From Candidatus Pelagibacter communis (GTDB lineage: Bacteria; Pseudomonadota; Alphaproteobacteria; Pelagibacterales; Pelagibacteraceae), in the NCBI RefSeq assembly GCF_001180185.1, contig NZ_CVSS01000043.1, forward strand, positions 62,001 to 126,000: a stretch of DNA of 64,000 bases, written 5' to 3'. Below are positions 56,849 to 64,000 of the stretch, one piece after another (the stretch's first letter is position 1; each line of letters starts with the position of its first letter). Under the pieces are notes generated by a model. That model had not been told where the DNA came from. It saw nothing but the letters and a program-made list of their open reading frames with translations, and made no database searches. The position numbers and the translations under genes were made by a program.

Positions 56849-57725
56849 TTACCGTTCTCGAGCTGACAATCTTTTTATTATAAATTTCTCTCCTAAAAAT
56901 TATTAATGTAGAAATAATTACTAAAAAAGCACCAATTAGTGTTTTAATAGTAGGAACTTCGTCCCAAATGAAATATCCAAAAATTATTGCAAAAACTAAA
57001 GCTAAATATTTTAGTGGAGTTACAAGTGAAACTTCAGAGTATTTATAAGATTGACTTAACCATAGGTTTGCAACTCCTCCGAATACACCGATTAAGGATA
57101 ATAAAATTAAATGACCAAAACTAGGCATCACCCAACCTTGTGGGATAGTAAAAAAACTTAACAAAGTTATAGACAATGAAAAATAAAAAGAGATTAACCA
57201 GACTGGCTCAGTTGTGGAAAGCTGCCTAATAGTTATTGCAACATAAGAAAGGCCCAAACAAAAAATTATTGGAAAAATATAATAAATATTTAGCTGACTT
57301 ATTCCTGGCTCTGTTATAATTAAAATTCCCAAAAATCCAACAACTACTGCTAACCATCTAAAAATACCAACTTTTTCATTTAATAAAAAAATAGAAAAAA
57401 TTGTGGTAAAAATTGGAGCAGCAAAAGATATGCTGACAACGGTTGCTAAAGGTAATTTCCTCAATGCTATGAAAATTGCAACAAGTGCAATTAATCCGGA
57501 TGCACACCTCAAAAAATGTAAACCAGGTCTTTGTGTTAAGTAGAAATTATGAAGTCGTTCCCTTGGAATAATAAAAAAATAAAAAATTATTCCAAAAAAA
57601 CCTCTAAAAAATAATACCTGTCCCACTGGATAATCAACTGACCATTTAACTATTACGTCCATAAGAGAAAACGCACATATGGACAAAAACATGTACAAAA
57701 AACCCAATTGATTTTTACTAAGCAT
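56841..57725 (-). CDS. DMT (EamA-type) transporter
   Basis: A 294-residue protein of ten membrane helices in two EamA repeats, the second starting near residue 152 (FPIIFCLGLSYVAITI). The glycine-proline rich stretch LATVVSISFAAPIFTTIFS is typical. Substrate unknown; possibilities include amino acids or other small metabolites. It is expressed together with the AlkA-like gene. Confidence 0.88.
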   Translation of the reverse strand: MLSKNQLGFLYMFLSICAFSLMDVIVKWSVDYPVGQVLFFRGFFGIIFYFFIIPRERLHNFYLTQRPGLHFLRCASGLIALVAIFIALRKLPLATVVSISFAAPIFTTIFSIFLLNEKVGIFRWLAVVVGFLGILIITEPGISQLNIYYIFPIIFCLGLSYVAITIRQLSTTEPVWLISFYFSLSITLLSFFTIPQGWVMPSFGHLILLSLIGVFGGVANLWLSQSYKYSEVSLVTPLKYLALVFAIIFGYFIWDEVPTIKTLIGAFLVIISTLIIFRREIYNKKIVSSRTVND

Positions 57726-57760
57726 ATGAATAATTTGTAGATTAAATTAAATCATAATCA

Positions 57761-58204
57761 ATGGAAATAGCAGTTTTAGCACTTGGATGTTTTTGGGGAC
57801 CAGAAATCAAATTTAGTAAAATTGATGGCATAATCAAAACTGAAGTTGGATATTGTGGAGGAAATAGTCCAGTTACAACTTATAAAGAAGTTTGTACAGG
57901 AAATACAAATCATGCTGAAGTAGTTAAGCTCGATTTTGACGAAAAGATCATAACATACGAAAAAATTTTGAAAATTTTCTTTCAAATACATGATCCTACA
58001 ACATTAAACTCTCAAGGACCAGATTTTGGAACTCAATATAGAAGTGAAATATTTTATCTTAATGACAATCAAAAAGAGATAGCTGAAAAAGTACTTCAAA
58101 ATATAAATCTCAGGTTATCAGGTAGAGTTGTAACAAAAATTTCTTTGTTAAAAAACTACTGTCCTGCCGAAGAATACCACCAAAAATATTTAGAAAAAAG
58201 ATAA
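57761..58204 (+). CDS. msrA: Peptide-methionine (S)-S-oxide reductase
   Basis: A 147-residue repair enzyme reducing methionine sulfoxide. Catalytic C10 in LALGCFWGPE, then GYCGGNSPVTTYKEVCTGNTNHAEVV in the active-site region, and the resolving cysteine in NYCPAEEYHQKYL. Compact length. First of a four-gene run with sseA and an efflux pair, separated by 2 to 5 bases. Confidence 0.96.
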   Translation: MEIAVLALGCFWGPEIKFSKIDGIIKTEVGYCGGNSPVTTYKEVCTGNTNHAEVVKLDFDEKIITYEKILKIFFQIHDPTTLNSQGPDFGTQYRSEIFYLNDNQKEIAEKVLQNINLRLSGRVVTKISLLKNYCPAEEYHQKYLEKR

Positions 58205-58206
58205 AC

Positions 58207-59019
58207 ATGGCGCTTGTAAAAACAGATTGGCTAGAAAAAAATATTAAAAATATAAAAATTATTGATTGCTCTTGGCACATGCCTCAAACAAAAAGAAATG
58301 GCTTTGAAGAATATAAAGAAAATCATATACCAAACGCAATTTTTTTTGACTTAGATAAACACTCAAAAATAGATACTAATCTACCTCATATGTTAACTGA
58401 TATTAAATCTTGGGAAGAAATAATGAATAATATGGGTATTGCAAATAATGATACCATAGTAGTTTATGATAATTCAGATGTTATAAGTTCATGCAGGTGC
58501 TGGTATAATTTGATTTACTTTGGTCATAATCCAAACCTTGTACACGTGTTAGATGGGGGATTTAAAAAATGGAAAAAAGAAAAAAAAGTTACTAATAATT
58601 TGAAAGTTATTCCTAAAGTCTCAAAATACTCATGTAAAGAAAATAAAGACCTTGTTAAAAATAAATTGCAGATAAACGAAAATATAATTAAAAAAGAATT
58701 TATTGTTGTTGATGCTCGAAGCAGAGAAAGATTTGAAGGTAAAGTTTCTGAACCAAGAAAAGGTTTAAGAAGTGGATCAATAAAAAATTCTTTTTGCTTA
58801 CCCTATTCTGAGTTAATAAATGAGGATCGTACTTTTATTAGTAAAGATGAAATATTAAAAAAGTTTAAATCACTTAAATTTGATCTTGATGAAAATATAG
58901 TATTTTCATGCGGTTCAGGAATTACTGCAAGTGTATTGGCACTGGCATATTCTTTAATAAATGATAAATATCACCCTACTATTTATGATGGTTCTTGGGC
59001 TGAATATGGAATGATTTGA
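58207..59019 (+). CDS. sseA: 3-mercaptopyruvate/thiosulfate sulfurtransferase
   Basis: A 270-residue two-domain rhodanese. Active-site loop FSCGSGITASVLALAY (CGSGIT) marks mercaptopyruvate rather than thiosulfate preference. The inactive N-terminal domain shows SCRCWYNLIYFGH. It moves sulfur to cyanide or thiols; with msrA beside it, a sulfur-redox role is reasonable. Confidence 0.93.
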   Translation: MALVKTDWLEKNIKNIKIIDCSWHMPQTKRNGFEEYKENHIPNAIFFDLDKHSKIDTNLPHMLTDIKSWEEIMNNMGIANNDTIVVYDNSDVISSCRCWYNLIYFGHNPNLVHVLDGGFKKWKKEKKVTNNLKVIPKVSKYSCKENKDLVKNKLQINENIIKKEFIVVDARSRERFEGKVSEPRKGLRSGSIKNSFCLPYSELINEDRTFISKDEILKKFKSLKFDLDENIVFSCGSGITASVLALAYSLINDKYHPTIYDGSWAEYGMI

Positions 59020-59024
59020 ATTAG

Positions 59025-59894
59025 ATGAAAAAATCTACAAAAGCTATATCTATAATAATAATATTTTTTCTAATTATTGCAGTGGTTATTATTGGGCGAA
59101 CAATGATTGGAAATCATTTCAAAAAAAAATTCAGTAAAATTCCTCCACCAGGAATAATAGTTACAGAAGTTATTCAAAAAGAATTTTCAGAAAGAATAGA
59201 TACTTTTGGTACAGCAATTTCGAAAAAATCAGAGTCTTATAAAATCAAAAAAGATGATCTTCTTGAAGAACTAAAATTGAAAAATTACATTAAAAAAGGA
59301 GATGTTTTAGTTAAATTAAAAAGTGGAGATATTATTGCGCCATTTAGTGGGGTTATGGGATATACGGGGCTTACTGAAGATATATTAGTTTCAAACAATA
59401 TATTTATTATTACACTTGATGATAACTCAACTATTTATTCAGATATCAAAATTCCTGAAAATTATTCTGCTTATATTAAAAAAGGTCTTCCAGTCGAAGT
59501 TAGATTATCTAGTTTTAAAGATAAAGTTTTTTTAGGAAAAATAGATTTTGTTTCAAGTAGAATAAATGCTGATACAAGAAGTTTATTATCTCGTATTGAA
59601 ATTGATAACAAAGACCTAGAATTAATTTCAGGGTCTCTATTAGAGGTAAGTGTTAAGTTTAATTTAAGAAATTCCTTAGCCATACCTGATACAAGTGTAA
59701 TGATAGAAGGCGATAAATCGTTCGTTTACAAAATTAATGAAAAAAATATTGCTAATAAAATTGAAGTCAAGACAGGACTTAGGAGTAATAAGAATATTGA
59801 AATAATCTCTGGACTTAATGAAGGTGATATTGTGGTGGCGGAAGGTTTGAAAAAAGTACGACCACAAGGAAAAATAAAGCCAATTAATAATTAA
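59025..59894 (+). CDS. RND efflux periplasmic adaptor subunit lacking the alpha-hairpin
   Basis: A 289-residue membrane fusion protein with an N-terminal anchor (about residues 8-27). The lipoyl halves meet directly: the KKGDVLVKL strand (91-98) is followed after only KSGD by IIAPFSGVMGY (103-112), where AcrA-type adaptors have a long alpha-hairpin. The beta-barrel (SDIKIPENYSAYIKKGLPVEV) and the membrane-proximal part (VYKINEKNIANKIEVKTG) are intact. It abuts the RND pump gene, so it is its partner, but docking to a TolC-type channel must differ or be absent. Confidence 0.88.
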   Translation: MKKSTKAISIIIIFFLIIAVVIIGRTMIGNHFKKKFSKIPPPGIIVTEVIQKEFSERIDTFGTAISKKSESYKIKKDDLLEELKLKNYIKKGDVLVKLKSGDIIAPFSGVMGYTGLTEDILVSNNIFIITLDDNSTIYSDIKIPENYSAYIKKGLPVEVRLSSFKDKVFLGKIDFVSSRINADTRSLLSRIEIDNKDLELISGSLLEVSVKFNLRNSLAIPDTSVMIEGDKSFVYKINEKNIANKIEVKTGLRSNKNIEIISGLNEGDIVVAEGLKKVRPQGKIKPINN

Positions 59895-62800
59895 ATGTTT
59901 ATAACTGAATTGAGCATAAAAAGACCAACTGTTTCATGGGTTATGTCTCTTATTTTGATTGTTTTTGGCTTATTCGTATTTTGGAAATTACCAGTAAGAG
60001 AGTTACCAAATGGAATTCAGCCACCTGTTGTCCAAGTGCAAGTGAATTATAAATCAGCCTCAGCTTCAATTGTAGATCAAGAAGTAACTCAAGTTGTTGA
60101 GGATGTAATCGGTGGAGCAGAAGGAATTAAGAATATAGATTCAAAATCTGAAAATGGTAGAAGCACTATTAATATTGAATTTGAGACAAGTATTGACTTA
60201 GATAATGCTGCTAATGATATAAGAGAGAGAGTTGCAAGGGTTATTGATAATCTGCCATCAGAATCTGATCCACCTCAAATATTAAAAAGAGCTGCAGGTT
60301 TTACAACTACTATGTGGCTTTCCCTGTCTTCCTCAACTTGGAGTGATTTAGAATTAGGAGATTTTGCAGAAAGATATTTAGTTGATCAATTATCAAATAT
60401 TAAAAATGTTGGAAGGATTCTAGTAGGAGGGTTAAGAGAGTTGAGTATTAGGGTTTGGGTCGACCCAATTAAACTAGCTGCTAATGACTTAACTATAAAT
60501 GAAGTTGAATTAGCAATGCGTGGTGAAAATATAAGCTTGCCAGCAGGTACTCTTGAGGCAGATAACATCGATTTAACACTTAATTTAGATAAATCATATA
60601 ATGATATAAATTCAATTAAACAGCTTCCAATTAAAAAAACAAATAATAAAGTTATTTTACTTTCTGATATTGCAAATGTTGAATTTGGTCCAGTTTCTGA
60701 AAAAACTCTATTTAAAGCTCAAACTAAAGATCAAATAAATTTAAAAACTGTTGGAATTGGAATCTATGCAAGGAGTGGAGCATCAACTGTTGAACTTTCG
60801 AATGATATAAAAAAAAGAATAACTGAAATTAAAGATACATTACCTGAAGGACTAGATTTAAGAGTTTCTTTTAATAGAGCAAATTATGTGGAAGCAGCTA
60901 TCGAGGAAGTATATAAAACTTTACTAATAGCTTTTATTTTAGTTGTTTTAATAATATATTTATTTTTAGGAAACTTAAAAGCTGTCATAGTGCCTGCTAT
61001 TGCACTTCCAGTTAGTTTAATAGCATCCTTTTTAGGTCTTTATTTATTTGGATTATCAATTAATATTTTTGTTCTTTTAAGTTTTATTCTAGCTATCGGA
61101 ATTATTACAGATGACTCGGTAATTATGACTGATGCTATCTATAGAAGAATAGAACAAGGTGAGACCCCTCTTATTGCTGCATATAAAGGTTCTAAACAAA
61201 TTTCATTTGCGATAATAGCAACTACACTAATTTTAGTAGCAGTTTTTCTCCCACTTATTTTTATTGAAGGAATTTCTGGAACATTATTCAAAGAAACAGC
61301 AATTGCGTTATCATTTTCAATTGTTATATCCTCTTTTGTTGCACTTACTTTATCTCCTATGCTTGCAAGCAAGTTTTTAAACAAAAAAACATCTAAGAAA
61401 GTTTTAATAAAAAAATTTGAAAAATTTTTTTTAAGCTTTGCAAACTTTTATAAAGAAACTCTAGGAGTAATTGTCTATAAAACAAAAGTTGTAAGTGGTT
61501 TTATTATTTTTATTGTCATTGCATCTGTATTACTCTTTGATTTTTCTAAAAAAGAATTACTTCCTCAAGAAGATCGTGGGGCATATCTGATAATTGGGTC
61601 AACAGATGAGGGGAGTTCCTTTGAATATACACAAGAACAGGCTCTTAAAGTTGAAGCAAGACTAATTCCTCTTCTTCAAGCAGAAGATAGTCCATACTCA
61701 AGATTTATTATGCGAGTTCCAGGTTTTGGAGACTCAGCAAATTCTTATAATAGTTTTATAATAATTGCTTTATTAGACGACTGGAAAAACAGAAAAAAAG
61801 GACAACAAGTTGTTTTAAGAGAAGCGATAGGCAAAATTGTTACTCTTCCACAAGCTCTTGCTTTTCCTATCTCTCCTCAATCAATAAGGGTCTCAAATTA
61901 TAATAAACCAGTTCAGATGGTTATTTATGGAAGTTCATATGGTGAACTAGAGGATATACAAAAAAAAGTCATTCAAAAACTTAGATCAAATAAAAATCTC
62001 TCAAGAATAGAGTCAGATTACAACAGAAACAAACCTGAAGTGAAATTATTGATAAATAAAAATAAAGCTAAAGATTTGGGTGTTTCTGCTAAGTCAATAG
62101 GTGAAACTTTGGAAACTCTTTATGGAGGTAAAAAAATTACAACATTTAATAAACTTGGCAAAGAATATCCAATCATCGTCCAACAATATTTAGTTGATAG
62201 AAGAAATAAAGAGGGAATTTCAAAAATATTTGTACGATCTGAGACTAACAAGAAACTAATTTCTTTATCTAATCTTGTAAGTTTCAAAGAAGAAGGCGCA
62301 GCGAAAGAACTTTCAAGATATAACCGCCAAAGGGCAATTACAATTTCTGCAAATTTGAATGAGGGGTATACCTTGGCTGAGGCAATTAAGTTTTTTGAGA
62401 GTGTGATGAAAAATTTAGCTCCTCAAAATCAAATAACTTGGAAAGGTAAATCTGAAGAAATAAAAGAAACAAGTAATGAATTATTTATAATTTTTGCTTT
62501 AGCTTTACTCACAGCATATTTAGTAATGGCCGCAACATTTAATTCATTTATTCATCCTTTTATAATAATTCTTACAGTACCATTAGCAATATTTGGTGGT
62601 TTAGTTTTTATTTTATTTCTTAATACCTCTATAAATATCTTTTCCCAAATAGCATTGATAATATTAATTGGAATTTCAACAAAAAATAGTATTTTAATCG
62701 TTGATTATGCAAATCAAATAAGAGCTAATGGAAAAAATATAGAGTTGGCAGTAAAAGAAGCTTGTGCGATTAGATTTAGACCGATAATCATGACTTCTTT

Positions 62801-63023
62801 AAGTACAATGATTGCAATGTTACCTCTAGTAATTGGTAATTTTGGGCCAGGAGCTGGGGAAGGCTCAAGATTAGCTGTTGGAGCAACAATTTTAGGTGGT
62901 ATGGTTATCTCAACTTTCTTTACCCTTTACGTAACCCCAACTATGTACTTAGCTCTAGCTAATAATACTAAAAGAATAGATGCTGTTGATATTGAATTAA
63001 ACAAACAACTTACTAAAAAATAA
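59895..63023 (+). CDS. RND-family efflux transporter, AcrB-like
   Basis: A 1042-residue pump with the standard 12-helix, two-large-loop plan. N-terminus ITELSIKRPTVSWVMSL, proton-relay aspartates in GIITDDSVIMTDAI of the fourth helix, and the repeat unit with FNSFIHPFIIILTVPLAIFGG and a matching GISTKNSILIVDYANQIR. More similar in style to HAE1/MexF-type multidrug pumps than to heavy-metal types. It overlaps the convergent lytic-transglycosylase-like gene by 11 bases. Confidence 0.95.
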   Translation: MFITELSIKRPTVSWVMSLILIVFGLFVFWKLPVRELPNGIQPPVVQVQVNYKSASASIVDQEVTQVVEDVIGGAEGIKNIDSKSENGRSTINIEFETSIDLDNAANDIRERVARVIDNLPSESDPPQILKRAAGFTTTMWLSLSSSTWSDLELGDFAERYLVDQLSNIKNVGRILVGGLRELSIRVWVDPIKLAANDLTINEVELAMRGENISLPAGTLEADNIDLTLNLDKSYNDINSIKQLPIKKTNNKVILLSDIANVEFGPVSEKTLFKAQTKDQINLKTVGIGIYARSGASTVELSNDIKKRITEIKDTLPEGLDLRVSFNRANYVEAAIEEVYKTLLIAFILVVLIIYLFLGNLKAVIVPAIALPVSLIASFLGLYLFGLSINIFVLLSFILAIGIITDDSVIMTDAIYRRIEQGETPLIAAYKGSKQISFAIIATTLILVAVFLPLIFIEGISGTLFKETAIALSFSIVISSFVALTLSPMLASKFLNKKTSKKVLIKKFEKFFLSFANFYKETLGVIVYKTKVVSGFIIFIVIASVLLFDFSKKELLPQEDRGAYLIIGSTDEGSSFEYTQEQALKVEARLIPLLQAEDSPYSRFIMRVPGFGDSANSYNSFIIIALLDDWKNRKKGQQVVLREAIGKIVTLPQALAFPISPQSIRVSNYNKPVQMVIYGSSYGELEDIQKKVIQKLRSNKNLSRIESDYNRNKPEVKLLINKNKAKDLGVSAKSIGETLETLYGGKKITTFNKLGKEYPIIVQQYLVDRRNKEGISKIFVRSETNKKLISLSNLVSFKEEGAAKELSRYNRQRAITISANLNEGYTLAEAIKFFESVMKNLAPQNQITWKGKSEEIKETSNELFIIFALALLTAYLVMAATFNSFIHPFIIILTVPLAIFGGLVFILFLNTSINIFSQIALIILIGISTKNSILIVDYANQIRANGKNIELAVKEACAIRFRPIIMTSLSTMIAMLPLVIGNFGPGAGEGSRLAVGATILGGMVISTFFTLYVTPTMYLALANNTKRIDAVDIELNKQLTKK

Positions 63024-63615
63024 TATATTTATTTTTACTCAAAGAATTTTTACATTTTGAAAGTTGCTTTTTATATATTCTAGATTGTTTATCAACTTTT
63101 TTAGCAAGTTTTATAACTTTTTTGTTTCTTTTATAATTTTTATAATTTCCCCAGCCTTCATGATAAGCTAGATATTGTCTAAAGCCATCATTAAGGGAAA
63201 TTTTCAAAATTGACTTCGTTTTATTTGTGTACCAACCAATAAAATCTACACTATCTTTATAACGAGCTCTTGTTGCAAATTTATTGCCAGTTTCAATTTT
63301 ATATTGTTCCCACGTTCCTTTTACGGCCTGAGAATATCCAAATGAGCTAGAAGGTCGTTTAAACGGAATTACTTTAAATAATTTTTGTCTAGGAGGTTTT
63401 GCTAACCAATCAAAATCTGACTCCATTTTAATAATAGCTAATTGGATATAAATTGGCGTACCCCATTTGAGTTCAACTTTCTTTGAATGTTTGTACCAAA
63501 GATATTTTTCACTAAAAATTTCACAACTATTTGAGGTATTTTTGGGAATCGATGAACAACCAGATAAAATAATCAATAAAAATAATAGAAATATCTTATT
63601 ATAATTTTTTGTCAT
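63013..63615 (-). CDS. Lytic transglycosylase-like (SLT) lipoprotein
   Basis: A 200-residue protein with lipobox LSGC (C20). The SLT-type lysozyme fold is seen in IIKMESDFDW (catalytic glutamate in MESDF), then SSSFGYSQAVKGTWEQYK and LAYHEGWGNYKNYKRN. It probably cuts peptidoglycan from the outer or inner membrane. Its C-terminus is very basic. It overlaps the VanZ-like gene by 17 bases. Confidence 0.88.
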   Translation of the reverse strand: MTKNYNKIFLLFLLIILSGCSSIPKNTSNSCEIFSEKYLWYKHSKKVELKWGTPIYIQLAIIKMESDFDWLAKPPRQKLFKVIPFKRPSSSFGYSQAVKGTWEQYKIETGNKFATRARYKDSVDFIGWYTNKTKSILKISLNDGFRQYLAYHEGWGNYKNYKRNKKVIKLAKKVDKQSRIYKKQLSKCKNSLSKNKYIIF

Positions 63616-63976
63616 AATTATTTTTTCTTAAAAAATTGTATATGTTAAAAATTATAAAAATAAAAAAAACTCCGAGAAAATTTCCAGTTAAATCATGTAA
63701 TTGAAAACTTCTTTCAGGAATTACGATATGACATAATTCAAAGAGAATAGAAGTTGCAAATAGGTAAGAAAATAAAATTTTATATTTACTTTTATGATAT
63801 GCGATTATTCCTAGAAATGATAAAAACATAAATGCATAAAAATGATTTAATGAAAATATCTCAAAATCTGAACTGATTTGTGGTTGTTTTTTTATATTTC
63901 GATAAAAAAGCCAGCCAAGAATGCTTCCTGGATAAATATATATTAGAATCAATCCAATATTGGATATATGAAACAT
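63599..63976 (-). CDS. VanZ-like membrane protein
   Basis: A 125-residue protein with four hydrophobic segments. The order of short helices, the SLNHFYAFMFLSFLGIIAYH block and ELCHIVIPERSFQLHDLTGNFLGVFF (with the conserved polar E, R and D residues) match the VanZ fold. Function unknown outside of glycopeptide resistance in Gram-positives. It is co-transcribed with the SLT lipoprotein, hinting at a cell-wall link. Confidence 0.82.
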   Translation of the reverse strand: MFHISNIGLILIYIYPGSILGWLFYRNIKKQPQISSDFEIFSLNHFYAFMFLSFLGIIAYHKSKYKILFSYLFATSILFELCHIVIPERSFQLHDLTGNFLGVFFIFIIFNIYNFLRKNNYDKKL

Positions 63977-64000
63977 TAATTTTGTTAATAAAGATATTTT

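Overview
The window is a gene-dense, very AT-rich stretch of a streamlined alphaproteobacterial chromosome. The aa3-type cytochrome oxidase cluster with ctaG and surf1, the b/b' pair of F0 ATP synthase stalk subunits, a BamF-like lipoprotein, DUF2093, the ispH-thrB-rnhA order and a retinal-making crtIBY-blh cluster all point to the SAR11 clade (Candidatus Pelagibacter or a close relative). This assignment rests on gene content, base composition and very short intergenic gaps; no 16S rRNA gene is present to confirm it. I saw no insertion sequence, prophage, CRISPR array, tRNA or rRNA, and no gene-free stretch longer than about 120 bases.

Layout. 1-3339: the end of smc, then the F0 sector of ATP synthase (atpI, B, E, b', b). 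3379-10005: carotenoid and retinal synthesis (crtI, crtB, crtY, blh), running by overlapping frames into ispH, thrB and rnhA. 9997-17365 (minus strand): a respiratory operon (ctaC, ctaD, ctaB, a 41-residue membrane protein, ctaG, ctaE, surf1) ending in thrC and a peroxiredoxin. 17424-21060: rsmE, a HAD dehalogenase, a pirin, a quinone oxidoreductase and a DUF2721 protein. 21091-26725: ubiA and a tightly overlapping lipid A module (msbA, waaA, lpxK, lpxL). 26727-35170: DUF2093, purD, rsmD, pgi, then the minus-strand group HAD-ribF-ileS-lspA-bamF-like. 35240-37459: heat-shock promoter, groES-groEL, a clear terminator and a tiny basic ORF. 37545-44889: typA, a YczE-like membrane protein, a DUF6134-like secreted protein, a renalase-like flavoprotein, pmbA and tldD, and a DCC thiol protein. 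44882-50012: two proteins I do not recognise, cfa, a DapA-like aldolase, a GT9 glycosyltransferase and a membrane-anchored J-domain protein. 50029-56848: oligopeptidase B, hsp20 with a heat-shock promoter and a ROSE-like RNA thermometer, a lipoprotein, a purine permease and a purine phosphoribosyltransferase end to end, a GT17 glycosyltransferase, DUF1330 and AlkA-like. 56841-63976: a DMT transporter, msrA, sseA, an RND efflux pair whose adaptor lacks the usual alpha-hairpin, an SLT-type lipoprotein and a VanZ-like protein.

How the parts work together. F0 ATP synthase and cytochrome oxidase make and use the proton gradient. The crt/blh genes make retinal for a rhodopsin whose gene is not in this window, and ispH supplies the isoprenoid precursor. 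The lipid A, lspA and BamF-like genes build the outer membrane. GroESL and Hsp20 share near-identical heat-shock promoters.

The strongest points for a second look are the ROSE-like hairpin over the hsp20 ribosome site, the hairpin-less RND adaptor, the lysine-rich coiled-coil protein at 45203-46399, and the many convergent gene pairs that overlap or share stop codons.
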